Below, one piece after another: positions 10,289-21,411 of a stretch of DNA of 64,000 nucleotides. The notes beneath the pieces were generated by a model. It did not search any database. It saw only the letters and a program-made list of their open reading frames with translations, and had not been told where the DNA came from. Numbering within the stretch: position 1 is the stretch's first letter; the number at the start of each line of letters is the position of its first letter. A program made the position numbers and the translations under genes. Source of the DNA: Viola odorata (Eukaryota > Streptophyta > Magnoliopsida > Malpighiales > Violaceae); NCBI GenBank assembly GCA_963691705.1, contig OY829539.1, forward strand, positions 6,326,501-6,390,500, read 5' to 3'.

Positions 10289-10545
10289 CCGGTAACCTTT
10301 TAGGATGAGACTCGGGTGCCTAACACCTTCCCGAGTCCATAATACGACCCCGAACCACTATTCTCGGGTTCAGACCCATCTTGCCTTAGCTTTTTATTTT
10401 TTATGCCATGACCTTAGGTTCCCTAAACCTAGAAACAAAATTAGGGTGGCGACTTCATTGCATTATGTGAGATGAGTCCAATTTTATCTCACATCTCGTC
10501 CCAAATTTGCGTCACGCAATTAAAATCCAAAAAGGGGGTGCGACA
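10289..10545 (+). repeat. Remnant of the family A 5' LTR (last 257 bp)
   Basis: Aligns from CCGGTAACCTTTTAGGATGA to GGGGGTGCGACA with the end of the 3' LTR at about 23172-23434, roughly 95% identical by eye. The first 1.75 kb of the LTR is missing. Confidence 0.85.
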
Positions 10546-10546
10546 G

Positions 10547-10566
10547 TTTGGTGACTTCACTAGGGA
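10547..10566 (+). other. Primer binding site of family A
   Basis: TTTGGTGACTTCACTAGGGA directly follows the LTR end. The minus-strand relative has the same site at 55419-55438 (TTGGCGACTTCACTAGGGAC), which supports the assignment. Confidence 0.7.
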
Positions 10567-10589
10567 CTAATAGGGTCGAAGCCGGAATT

Positions 10590-10775
10590 TTTTTTGAGGT
10601 GTTTATTTTTATTGTATTTATTCGCTTCGATAAATTGCTGAATTTTTCTCGTATGATTTTTTACATAATTTTTTGCATGATTATTTGTTCGCTTCTGTAA
10701 ATTATTTATACATGATTTGTTGCTATGTGTTACTCGCTTTGATAAATTGTAATTGCATATGCATATCTACGTATA
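10590..10775. repeat. Short tandem repeat in the family A leader, about three units
   Basis: TTCGCTTCGATAAATTG and variants recur at about 10619, 10688 and 10735 with T-rich spacers. The same unit is expanded to five clearer copies in the minus-strand relative (55020-55380). Confidence 0.55.
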
Positions 10776-11044
10776 ATCCCTATCGCCGGGCATCACCAAA
10801 TAGGATTAGGACAGTAGTAGTGAAGTCTTGGGGCCCACACCCTGGTAAGCTTTCATGAAACCACACTCGGACTTGAACCCCTAAATGGGTTGAGCACCCT
10901 AGATCCTTTTATGATTTGGTAAACGCTCTCGTATCCATTTACTGAGGGACCACTTCTATGGTATCGTCCGGGAGCCTTCCAGCTACTTAGAAGTAGTAGA
11001 TGTCAACCCAGCATATGCATCATGTTGAAATGCGTACACTGCGA

Positions 11045-11790
11045 CTTTGTTCCACTAATTTTTCAAAATTTTCCTATTTACAAATGATTTCTCAAATTGT
11101 TCCACAAATGATTTCTCAAAATTTTCCACATTTCACAAATGATTTCTCAAATTTTTCCACATTTTACAACTGATTCACAATTTTTCCACATTTATAATTT
11201 TTCCCCAATTTTTTCCGGTTTACAAATTTTCCTAATTGAAAATCTTTTTCCGCAAAATCTCCACATTGGTAAATTTTTTCGTAAATTTGTCACATTTGTA
11301 ATTTTTTCGCAATTTCCCCATATTTGCAAGTTTTTTTGCAATGTCTCCATGTTTACAAAATTTTTCACAAGTTCTCAATGTCTATAAATTTTTCCGCAAT
11401 CTTCCATGTGCACAATTTTCCCGCAATTTTTCACGTGTCAAATTTTTTCCACGTGTACGATTTCCCCCAATTTGTTTTACGTGTGTCAAATTTTTCCACG
11501 TGTACAATTTTCCCCATGTGTCAATTTTTTTGCAATTTTTCCATGTGTGCAATTTCTCCTCAGTTTTTCCCACGTGTGCAATTTCTCCGTAAATTGCTCC
11601 ACGGTTACAACTTTTCTCGCAATTTTTCACATGTGTAAATTCTTCCGAAATTTGTTCCATGTATGCGAAAAAAATTTCTGCAATTTTTCACATGCAGATT
11701 CTTTCGCGATTTTTCCATGTTTATAATTTTGTCTCATTTATTTTCGTAACTCTCCATGTCTGCAATTTTTATGGTGCTTGCATTATTGCT
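11045..11790. repeat. Degenerate T-rich tandem array in the family A leader
   Basis: A unit of about 20 bases, doubled to about 40, of the form CCACGTGTACAATTTTTCCG repeats about 35 times with heavy divergence. The left half carries ACATTT variants and the middle carries CACGTG (G-box) cores at several positions between 11440 and 11580. It lies between the primer binding site and gag, so it would be transcribed as leader RNA. Confidence 0.75.
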
Positions 11791-11906
11791 ATTATCGTAC
11801 TTACCCTATCTTTCTCTCGTAGCATGGAGACCTCGGGATAGCATTTCACATACATATCACGGCTGAGACTCATGACTATTTCCTTTCATTTGGTTTCAAG
11901 TTAAAA

Positions 11907-12023
11907 ATGGCTCCTGAAAAGCAAATGGCTCCCCACAGGCTCCCTATAACCAGAATTCAAATACGAAAGATGGTCGAAAAGGTTAAGGCATTGGAAGCAA
12001 GGATGGAGAAACTCGAAAAATAA
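11907..12023 (+). pseudogene. Start of family A gag, ended by a stop after 38 codons
   Basis: ATG at 11907 opens MAPEKQMAPHRLPITRIQIR and a heptad-like VEKVKALEARMEKLEK, then TAA at 12021. This resembles the coiled-coil gag N-terminus of Ogre-type elements. The rest of gag continues in fragments to about 12760. Confidence 0.5.
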
Positions 12024-12416
12024 GTTCGGGTTACTACAAAATAAGTATCGCAAGCCAAAAAGGAACAAGATGAGAAGGCACTTACTTCTTCATCTAGCAC
12101 TCCAGGCCTATCTATGCCTCAACCGTCGTCCGTTGCTGGGGTTCTATGGTAGTGGCAGGATCCTTGCAGTAGCCCCGTTCCCGCCTCAGGCGTGGTAATT
12201 AGACGAAGTATTAATGCTCCAAACGGCACACCTTTTGAGCATATGCCGGTTGAACTCACTTTCGTTCTTGGTAAGAAGGAGACCTATTAAGGACCCCAAT
12301 ATTTCTACCCATCTCAGGGCCGTTCTACTCAACTCATAAGTCCTGAACCTTTATAAATCCAGCTTCTAGGGGGCAATCAGACTCAACTGCCTTTCTCCTA
12401 TAGTGACCCTTCTGAC

Positions 12417-12960
12417 GTGATCCTAATGGCTGAAAAGGAACAAGGAATCATGTTAGAAAGAGTTGGTAATGCAGCGACAGAAGCTGCACTTCAAAGAGCA
12501 CTTCATACTAAGGAAGATGTTAGTCATGTCTCCGGTTATCCTAGTTATAGGCTACCTTTCATGTTACCTCTACCACGAATACCACAACCCACACAACCAC
12601 AACTATATAACCCACCAGACAAACCAAGAAACCAAATTGGCCGTCGGAGCCGGGGACCAATGCCACCTCTCCCCCTTCCTACAAGGGAAATTTACAAACA
12701 TCTACTCGCAGCCGGCCAGATGGTGTCGATCCCAGCCCAACCTCAACTACCTCTTTAGCTGAAGTGGTATAATCATAACGCTAAATGTGAGCACCATGCG
12801 GGAGCTCAGGGTTACGTGATAGAAAACTGTTTTACCTTTAAGAGAAAGGTTAATAACTTGATTAAGAGTGGATGAGTCTCTTTTGAAGGTCTGGCCGAAA
12901 GACCTCACACAATTACCGACCTCCCTCTAAGACAGACCGAAGGCGATAAAGGAGAGGAGG
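12417..12960 (+). pseudogene. gag/protease junction region of family A (fragmented)
   Basis: 12417-12758 is open and Pro-rich, with RRSRGPMPPLPLPTREIYKH and LLAAGQMVSIPAQP. After a stop the text resumes with LKWYNHNAKCEHHAGAQGYV (a C-X2-H knuckle-like block), IENCFTFKRKVNNLIKSG, another stop and VSFEG. These blocks in this order are typical of the Ogre gag/protease region. The capsid and protease active sites are not intact. Confidence 0.6.
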
Positions 12961-13368
12961 TTATTTCAATATGAGAGGTTGTTGACCTTTTCCCTTTAGT
13001 GTCAAAACTTTCCAAAGAAGTGCTCTCCATTGCGCTAGCCGAAAGAGGGTACTTACAACACTCGGAAACCATCAACCCAAGTCCTACCCTAGTCGAGGCT
13101 GCTTCAAACTTCCATCTTGGAGAAGAAGGATCGACTCAAAGCCCGTGAAGAAGTCTGGGGAGGGGTCTGTGTACAACAGGACAGCCTCCGTGCATTCCTG
13201 ATATTTCTCTATAGTACATATATATGTTTTTGTTATTTTCCCAAAACGGATTTCGCAAAACTCTTTTGTAGGAACTTACGTTCCTTTTTTGTCAAAATAT
13301 GAACATATGCGGTTTTCTTTATCATTTCAAACTTATTTTACCTTTCACATTCTTTATTTTCAGGATGA

Positions 13369-14548
13369 ATGTTAAATTGGTTTGTCTTGAAAAAACCCTA
13401 TGTGTTTTTGGGTGAGGAGATCGCCACCGAGACTGAGGACGAGGTTGAGATCCCACACGGGTTAACTCGTCTAGTGGAAAATTTAGAGAAAGAGATGCTC
13501 CCCCATCAGGAAGAGTTGGAAGAGATCAACTTGGGGGTAAGCGGCGAAAATTGAAGGATAGTCAAGATCGGGCAACCATAAACTCTATCCAGAGGGAAAA
13601 GTTAGTCACCCTCCTCACAGAATATGCAGATGTGTTTGCATGGTTGAGCATCGCATCCCATTAAAACCCAAGTTCAAGCCGGTAAAACAGAAGCTCTGAA
13701 GGATGCATATTGAGACCCTTCTGAAGATCAAAGAGGAAGTTGCAAGGCAACAAGACACAAGTTTCCTGAGAGTTGCTGAATACCCAGAGTGGGTCGCCAA
13801 CATCATGCCTGTGCCCAAGAAAGACGGGAAAGTCCGCATGTATGTGGATTTCTGTGATCTCAATCGAGCAAGTCCTAAGGATAATTTCTCGCTCCCTTAT
13901 ATCGACACTCTGGTAGACAATACCGCCCATAATGATAGTTTCTCCTTCAGAGATGGTTTCTCAGGTTACAATCAAATCAAGATGGCTCCGGAAGGTAGTG
14001 AAAAAACAACTTTCATCACGCCCTAGGGAAGGTGGTTTTTCAGCCACTTCCTCCTAAGACTGAAAAGGAGGTACGGAGTTTCTTGGAGGCGCATCAACTA
14101 TATGACCTGCTTCATCAGCCAGCTGACTCTCACTTGTAAACCAATATTCAAAATGTTGAGAAAGAGCAGAGATGCTAAATGGGATGAGGATTGCCAAGGA
14201 GCTTTTCAAAAGATCAAAGTATATTTGTAGAGTCCTCCAGTATTAGTCTCTCCTACGCCAGGACATCCTTTACTGGTATACTTGACAGTCATGGCCAGTG
14301 CCACGGGATGCGTTCTAGGGCAGCACGATGAATCCGGGAGACGTGAGCAGGCCATTTGTTACCCAAGTAAGAAGTTCAACGAATGCGGGATGCGCTACTC
14401 CGCGTTGAGAATGAACTTGTTACGCCCTAGGAGGGAGCGCTCAAAGACTCAGATAGTACATGTTGTATTACACGACGTGGTTGATTTCCCGCATGGATTC
14501 TCTGGAATACATCTCCGAGAAACCTTACTTGTCAGGCTGAATCTGTAG
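13369..14548 (+). pseudogene. Reverse transcriptase and first RNase H of family A, internal deletion
   Basis: 13369-13554 is an acidic spacer before RT. 13703-14026 encodes the first half of RT (VAEYPEWVANIMPVPKKDGK, RMYVDFCDLNRASPKDNF, GFSGYNQIKMAP, TTFITP). Right after TTFITP the sequence jumps to the connection region (YMTCFISQLTLTCKPIFKML, near 14097), so roughly 300 bases holding the YVDD catalytic motif are absent. RNase H follows at 14270-14400 (ASATGCVLGQHDESGRREQA, ICYPSKKFNECGMRYSALRM). Several stops and frame changes are present, and the enzyme cannot work. Confidence 0.75.
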
Positions 14549-14627
14549 ATGGTAAGTTCTGTTGGCTGGATACGAAATCATCTATGTGACGTGAAAGGCG
14601 GTTGAAGCAAGCACTCTCGTCAATCAC

Positions 14628-15083
14628 TTGGCTGACCACGCTCTCGACAACTATGAGCCTCTAGAGTTTGAGTTCTCTAATGAAGACATCGTGATTATCA
14701 ACGCTGAGCACATGGAAGATGCCGAAGAAGATGATCGGTGGACCATATTCTTTGATGACGCAACAGGTCTCTCAAAAAATGAAATGGGTGTTGTTGTCAT
14801 AGCCCCGATGGTCGTCAATTCCCCATAACATGCAAATTGAATTTCCCATGCACAAACAACATCGTCGAGAATGAGGCATGCGTCAGCGATTGATTTGAAG
14901 ATGAAGAAATTGAAAGTCTTCATGGACTCGACCCTCATCATCTATCAGGCCCGAGATTTGTGGCAGACCAGGGATTCAAAGTTGATGCCTTATCAAAGGC
15001 TGCTTACCAAACTCATAGAGGAGTTCAAAAAATCAAGTTTTATCGGATTGATTGAGAAAAGAATTGTTTCGCAGACGCATTAG
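14628..15083 (+). pseudogene. Second, archaeal-type RNase H of family A (fragment)
   Basis: DDRWTIFFDDATGLSKNEMG (from about 14733) matches the start of the archaeal-type RNase H placed before integrase in Tat elements. Acidic linker sequence precedes it. The middle (NEACV-like, then MDSTLIIYQARDLW at about 14922) is interrupted by stops and frame changes. Confidence 0.6.
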
Positions 15084-15097
15084 CCACTCTGGCTTTA

Positions 15098-16250
15098 ATG
15101 CCGACATGCTGCGTTGCCTTAGAATATGAGCCTGATAGGGAGCCTTGGTACCATGATCTGGTACGGTTCATCAAACATCGGGAATACCCACTGGGGGCAA
15201 GCCAAAGTAGCAAGAAGACTCTTCAGCGTCTGTCTTTAGACTTCTACTTTGGTGGAGAAGTTCTATACCAGAGAAGGGCGGATGGAGTCTTACTTCGATG
15301 TGTCACTATCTCCGAAGCCAAGACGAACATATCAGAAATCCATGATGGAGTTTGCTACACACACGCTAGTAGGCACATAATGACAAGACAAATAATGAGA
15401 CGAGGCTATTTTTGGCTCACCATTGACTACTTTAGGAGGTGCCACAAATGCCAAGTTTAGACAAATCATCTCAACATCCCTCCAACTCCCATTTGAAACA
15501 TGTCGTCACCTTGACCCTTTGCAATATGAGGAAATGATGTCATTGGCCAAATTCATCTAAAAGCTTATGGCGGTTATCGCTTCATCCTTGTCATGATCGA
15601 TTACTTTACCAAATGGGTGGAAGATGCCTCCTACTCAAACATCATTACTGAAATGACCATGCGGTTTATTGAGAAGCACATCATCTATCGCTATGGGATC
15701 CCCGAGAAGATCATCACAGATAATGGCATTAATCTAAGCAGGAATCTGATCAACGATCTCTATCAACGATGGAAGATAAAGTATCTAAATTCTTCACTGT
15801 ACCGACCAAAGATGAATGGCGCAGTTGGGGCCGCCAACAAAAAACTTGAAAAGATCATCCAGAAAATGGCCATCACTAATAAGGATCAACATGACATGCT
15901 TCCTTTTGCTCTACACGCTTATCAGATTGCGATCCATACCTCTATAGGAGCAACTCCTTACTCCCTGGATTACGGTATGGAAGCAGTGATTCTTCTCGAG
16001 GTGGAAGTCCCCTTTTTCTAAGTCTCGACAGAATCTAAAGTAGAAGAGTCCGATTGGGCAAGAGTCAGATATGAACAGCTGAATCTGATCTCGGAGAAAC
16101 GATTGGCCGCCATATGTCATGCCTAATTGTATCAGAGGAGGATGGCTAATGCCTACAACAAGAGGGAACAACCTCACGAGTTCAAAACTAGGGATTTGGT
16201 GCTAAGAAATATTCTCCCTCATCAGGAGGAGGGTCGAGGTAAATGCCCCC
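15098..16250 (+). pseudogene. Integrase region of family A, catalytic Glu replaced by Gly
   Basis: 15098-15460 holds the spacer and zinc-binding part (HDGVCYTHASRHIMTRQIMR, GYFWLTIDYFRRCHKCQV). After stops the core starts at about 15533 (GNDVIG) and runs through MIDYFTKWVEDASYSNIIT, GIPEKIITDNGINL, NSSLYRPKMNGAVGAANKKL and HTSIGATPYSLDYGMEAV to 16021. The third catalytic residue, normally Glu in the GAVEAAN context, is Gly (GAVGAAN). The C-terminal part reaches about 16250 (LVLRNILPHQEEGRG) with stops. Confidence 0.75.
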
Positions 16251-16259
16251 CCACGGTAT

Positions 16260-17700
16260 GAAGATCCATGAGTAGTCAAGAACACCTTCTCAGGATGTTC
16301 CTTAACGCTCACCAACATGGACGGAGATAATTTAGCGAGACCAGGGAATGTCGATGCAGCCAAGATGTACTTCGCTTAGATATCGGCGGGTTCAATCAAA
16401 AGACATAGGGTTTCTCATGACAAAATCATCTAATGTCTATCATGAATCAATAAAAGGAATTTTTTTCAAAAATTGCATTTTTTCAAAATTATTTGGTTGT
16501 CTTATCCTTTGAAGTGGCAAGAGAGAACATGGTACCAACCAATTCTGGAAAATCGTTTGAGTCATACAAATTGCGTGTAAACTAACATCACTAACAGATT
16601 CTAGTTTTGCAGGGACAGAATGTTGATCATTCATCGTGATGAACTCCTTACATTCACATTTTCGCTGCAGAAAGACCAATCAACATACTTGAACCGACCT
16701 TGTTCTGAGATATAGTGACATTCTTGGCCTACACGGTTTCTGATTGCAAATTCAAAACTCGACCACGACCAAATCTTTCATGTTTTAAATAGTGATCACC
16801 ACAAGCAATATCTCTCCGTGTACACGCGTAATGATCATACAGTGAATACCAATCCTCTGATTGGTGAGCCAATAAGCATGGATGTTGATGGGATTACATT
16901 CACTTGTTCTATCTGCAATCCCTTGCTGCAAAAACTATAGTGTTGGAGCTCCTCCGCAAAGAAATAATTGGCCAAATTTCCCAGTGACGACGTAAATCTC
17001 CAGCTAACCAAGAACTCGCTTCCATCACTCAGGATGTTCAAGCAATACTTTTTGAATAGACCATCAGTTATTGGCCATCCTCAGCATGGAATATTTCTCC
17101 TCGCCGAGACTAGTCAAGGAGCAAATCAGAAAATTTCAAGATGATCCTTCGGTTACCATAATGAGCTGGTTTCCTTGTAGAACATACTGCATTTACAAAC
17201 AACTACTCTCAAAGTTCATTCCGAGCTCATCTTTCTTTAGCCATCTGACCCAAATTTAGGAGTAATGCAGTTGTTTCGGAGAGTGGATCCTCACGAAGAG
17301 ATCGCGCAGTTAATTTCTAGCAAGTAGTTATCGTCCGCTCATAAAACACCATTCAAGAACTTAACAACCATCCTTCGAGATGTTGTGGTCAACTATGACG
17401 GAACCGTTGGAAATGTTTGCAGCAACATTATCATCCAATTTTAACACAGATGATGCTGGATCAGAATCGTATGGTCAATCCCTTGCTGATGAACCTGTCT
17501 GATCATTAGCTGTTTGCTGCACATATCTAGAGAAGTTCACTTTTCTTCTCAACCTTTTTAATTTTAGCCATTATATGATCATTTTGCATTCATTCCCACA
17601 TTGGGGGCAACATTTTAAATTGTTCATAAACTTTTGTGAGTGGTCATGTCCTCACATTTTGTCTGTAAAATCAATAAGCGTTTTAACTTTATAAACTGTG
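16260..17700 (+). other. Non-coding stretch after family A pol
   Basis: No coding region is supported. The sequence is of average composition with many stops in all frames. It may be a decayed extra ORF or spacer; I see no recognisable motif. Confidence 0.4.
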
Positions 17701-19180
17701 AATAAAATTCTTTGAATAAAATCCACACTACCCTTAAATTTTTCAAACCTTCCGCAGATAGAGCATGTTCAACATGTTATTGCATCATGGATAACTTGTG
17801 CATCCATTTGAAATTGTATGACATGCATGATTTCGCCTGCTTGCTCTTATATCTGCAGCATGCCTTAGACGTAAGCAGTCATAAACACACCCGTGTGAGC
17901 ACTTCGGGCCACCATATGAGCGTAAATGCCAAACTAGGTGCTACTTGGATTTGCATAATATCCAGGGTACATGCACTATTAGCAATGGGATAGCAGTAAA
18001 ATGACATTGGACTTTGCTCTTTCTTCCATTTTTTTATTTTTTCAATAAGACAATGAGCAGTGCCTGACTGAGATGGCTAACCAGAGGAAGGGCGCACAGC
18101 GAACTCGGTTGGCGCACAGCGAACTCGGTTTGCGCAAGAAGGGATGCGAAAGCTCTAAGGATTGTTGATGGCCAGCGCTGGAAGAAGGCCGAACAAAAAT
18201 AAGAGACCAAGGCTTCGACCTTAAACCAGAACTGAAGAAAGTCAGCACAAAAACTATACTTGCTTTGCTTGCTGATGTGTTTTGTCTTCGAATAAATAAA
18301 AAAAAGAGAAAAAAAGAAAAAAAGAAAAAAGGAAAAGGAAAAAGAAGAAAAAAGAAAAAAAGAAAAAAAGAAGAAAAAGAAAAAGAAAAAAAGAAGAAAA
18401 AGGAAAAAGAAAAAATCAAAAGTGTTCAAAGAACACAATAAAACAAAAGCAGAAGCAAGTGCAAAAGGGGCCCTAGGGTCAGCTCTTAAAAAACTCCATC
18501 AAAAAATCACCCCCGTGAAGATCCAAAACACTTGGGCATAGTGCCCTCAAAGCAATCAAGAATGGGCATCATCAATGAAGATCAAAGAACTTGAGCGCCT
18601 TGTCCTTAGAAAGATCAAGAAGAAAAGCATCTTCAGTAAGGATCCAAGAATCTAGGCGCTACACCCTCAAAGTGATCGCGGGAAGAAGCATCCCCAGCAA
18701 AGACTGAAGGACTTGTGTACTTTGCCCTCGCTGTGGCCGATCAACAGGCCCTGTTCATTGAGAAAAATATTCACTTCTCCTCCCCAGCAAAGTCCTTTTG
18801 ATTATATGAAGGCCCATGCATGCGCATCTTCATTTGAAGTTTATTCACTCAGATTGATATTGCAAATCTGACTTTGTGCTATGTTTGTTGCATTTTTATA
18901 AGTGTAAATACGTAGCCTTGTTTCTGAGTGTGAGCACAAAACACCAATATCCGGTGAGGATTGCTTACATCTACATGATGTGGGAAAGTCTTGTCCTTGA
19001 GGTCGTTATCTCCTAGGCAAGATGCAGATGCTTTTCTAGGCCTATATCAAGCATGCTTATATGATAGAAACTGGATGACATGTTCTCCAGAAATGCATAA
19101 ATTTGCTGAACCTTCTCTTGATAAGGAAGTTGTTTTCACCTTGATAAAACGCTAGGGGCAAACCTTAGGGTAGTGTGGGA
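17700..19180 (+). repeat. Family A non-coding module shared with two other regions
   Basis: The module contains CATGCACTATTAGCAATGGG, CAAGGCTTCGACC, GTGGGAAAGTCTTGTCCTTG and AGGTCGTTATCTCCTAGGC. The same order, inverted, occurs at 52577-53960 (about 85% identical where compared by eye), and a more diverged plus-strand version at 47740-48790. It ends at GGGTAGTGTGGGAATACTTT. Confidence 0.7.
18297..18420 (+). repeat. Polypurine (A/G) tract
   Basis: About 120 bases of almost only A and G, mainly AAAAAGA and GAAAAAG steps. The inverted relative has a matching but T-dominated tract at 53158-53257. Confidence 0.9.
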
Positions 19181-19340
19181 ATACTTTCATATGCATCATA
19201 TATGATTTGTTCTCATTGTTTTCCCATTTATCAATTTCTTTTTCTTTTTCCATCCATTGCTGCTTCGCATTTGTTTCCTCCCTATTTCCAGGATACAAAT
19301 ATGCTTCACTAGAATCTCCGCTAACAAAAGAAACCAAGCA

Positions 19341-19770
19341 CCCGAATGGAGTACGTTACCACTCCCCATCTATTTTGTGTGGCGGATCACGCTTCCTCAT
19401 CACCACGATACCCGAATGGAGTACGTTACCACTCCCCAATCAATTTTGTGTGATGGATCATGCTCCTCCACCATCACCGACGCCCGAATGGAGTACGTTA
19501 CCACTCCCAATCAACTTTGTGCGGCGGATCATGTTCCCCCACTATCAGTCATTCGAATGGAGCATGTTACCACTCCATAATCAATTTTGTGTGGCGGATC
19601 ACGCTTTCCCACCGTCCAATCAAAGCCCAAATGGAGTACGTTACCGCTCCCCAATCAATTCCGTGCGGTGGATTGCGCTCCCCCACAATCCAATCAATAT
19701 CTGAGGGAAGGCACGTTACTACTTCACTTCCAGCTCATTTTGTGCGGTGACTTGGTCACCCACTTTCCCA
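19341..19770 (+). repeat. Minisatellite, six units of about 70 bp
   Basis: Units start with CCCGAATGGAGTACGTTACC at 19341, 19411, 19483, 19552, 19626 and 19700, and contain AATCAATTTTGTGTGGCGGA. A diverged version, inverted, sits at 50370-50490. Confidence 0.9.
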
Positions 19771-19975
19771 TCCTGTTTTAAAATAATGTGAAAGGTCCTG
19801 TCCCTTACATCCTGTTTTTAAAATTGTGTGAAAGGTCATGTCCCTTACATCCTATTTTTTTAAATGATGTGAAAGGTCATGTCCCTCACATCCTGTTTTT
19901 TAAAATAGTGTGAAAGGTCATGTCCCTCACATCCTGTCTTTTAAAAATGTTGTGATTGGTAATGTCCCCACAACA
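19771..19975 (+). repeat. Minisatellite, five units of about 40 bp
   Basis: Unit of the form CCTGTTTTTAAAATTGTGTG followed by AAAGGTCATGTCCCTCACAT. Confidence 0.9.
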
Positions 19976-20029
19976 TATTTTTAAATATCCTCAACATCAG
20001 AGCAAAAGTATGCTACTATCATTAACATC

Positions 20030-20595
20030 CAATGAGCAGCAGCGTCCGGAAGAATTTTCACATCAACCTCCTAGTGGGTAGCAGTGTCCGAGTGGAGTTT
20101 TCATTCCATTTTTCAGCATCAACCTCCCAGTGGGTAGCAACGTCCGAGTGGAGTTTTCATTCCATTTTTCAGCATCAACCTCCTAGTGGACAGCACCGTC
20201 CGAGTGGAGTTTTCACTCCATTTTTCAGCATCAACCTCCTAGTGGGCAGCAACGTCCGAGTGGAGTTTTCATTCCAATTTTCAGCATCAACCTCCCAGTG
20301 GGCAGCAACGTCCGAGTGGAGTTTTCATTTCAATTTTCACATCAATATCCAAGTGGGCAGCAGCGTCCGAGTGGAGTTTTCATTCCAATTTTCAGCATCA
20401 ACCTCCAAGTGGGCAGCAACGTCTGAGTGTAGTTTTCATTTTCAGCATAGCATCAACCTCCCAGTAGGCAGCAGCGTCCGAGTGGAGTTTTCATTTTAAT
20501 TTTTGCATCAATATCCCAGCGCGCAGCAACATCTGAATGGATTCCTCAGCACCAACATCCCGGTGGGCAGCAACGTCCCAGTGGATTTTTCACCA
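20030..20595 (+). repeat. Minisatellite, about ten units of 56-58 bp
   Basis: Unit with GGGCAGCAACGTCCGAGTGG, AGTTTTCATTCCAATTTTCA and GCATCAACCTCCCAGT. The last units lose the middle part. Confidence 0.92.
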
Positions 20596-20790
20596 TCAAC
20601 GAACCTCACTATCAGAGAATCGTCCTCGCTATCAGAGAAGACATCAACGACCTCACTATCAGAGATCGTCCTCGCTATCAGAGAAGACCATCAACGACCT
20701 CACTATTAGAGATCGTCTTCAGAAATCAACATTCAACCTCGTTATCGGAGATCCCCTCGCTATCAGAGAAGACATCATTTACCCAACATC
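20596..20790 (+). repeat. Short tandem repeat, about five units of 40-50 bp
   Basis: Repeats of CCTCACTATCAGAGA, TCGTCCTCGCTATCAGAGAA and GACATCAACGA with variable spacing. Confidence 0.8.
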
Positions 20791-20822
20791 CGTGCAAAGC
20801 TACGTCACCATCATACTTTTCT

Positions 20823-21095
20823 ACACCAGCGTATGGACTGCGAGTACTACCCTCGCCCTACCTGATTTTCATTTCTGCACTAGCGTATGGACTGCGAGTA
20901 CTACCCTCGCCCTACTTGATTTTCATTTCTGTACCAGCGTATGGACTGCGAATACTACCCTCGCCCTACCTGATTTTCATTTCTGCACCAGCGTATGGAC
21001 TACGAGTACTACCCTCGCTCTACCTAATTTCCATTTCTGCACTAGTGTATGGACTGCGAGTACTACCCTCGCCCTACCTGATTTATATTTCTCCA
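20823..21095 (+). repeat. Minisatellite, five units of 55 bp
   Basis: Unit ACCAGCGTATGGACTGCGAG, TACTACCCTCGCCCTACCTG, ATTTTCATTTCTGC. The units differ by one to five bases. Confidence 0.92.
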
Positions 21096-21149
21096 ATCAA
21101 AATATTTTCTCAAAATCAGAGAAGATCACTTTCCTAAATATCCGAGAAT

Positions 21150-21260
21150 ACATCACACCCCATTATTAGGGAAGTCATCATGCATTCACCCCATTTTCAG
21201 GGAAGTCATCATGCATATCATGCATTCACCCTAATAGCAGGGAAGTTGTCATTTGAGTTT
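21150..21260 (+). repeat. Short tandem repeat before the 3' LTR
   Basis: AGGGAAGTCATCATGCATTC and ACCCCATTTTC recur three times. Confidence 0.7.
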
Positions 21261-21396
21261 TTGCTTTTTTACATTTTCCTCATTATCCGAGTGGAGCTGC
21301 ATTTTTACTCTCAACGCACTTTCAAAAATGGTACAACAGCAACCATCTTTACTGCTCATCAAAAACTTCGGTTACACCTTGTTTTTGATGATACAG

Positions 21397-21411
21397 TAAA
21401 GAGGGGGCAAC
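21397..21411 (+). other. Polypurine tract of family A
   Basis: TAAAGAGGGGGCAAC immediately precedes the 3' LTR; this is the expected site for plus-strand DNA priming. Confidence 0.75.

Noticed and set aside
10273..10300. Target duplication for the family A element at its left end
   Set aside because: The left end is an internal LTR position, so no duplication can be expected; GCACTG-like matches to the right flank were not found.
11324..11726. Overlapping ORFs rich in Phe, Cys and His in three frames
   Set aside because: They are produced by the T-rich tandem array; open in several frames on both strands, no protein-like features.
18034..18438. Minus-strand ORFs with long Phe/Ser runs
   Set aside because: They read through the A/G tract at 18297-18420; low complexity only.
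19207..21169. Long plus-strand ORFs of 155 to 210 codons with internal repeats
   Set aside because: The repeats are minisatellites whose length happens to keep a frame open; no start context, overlapping frames, no known domain.
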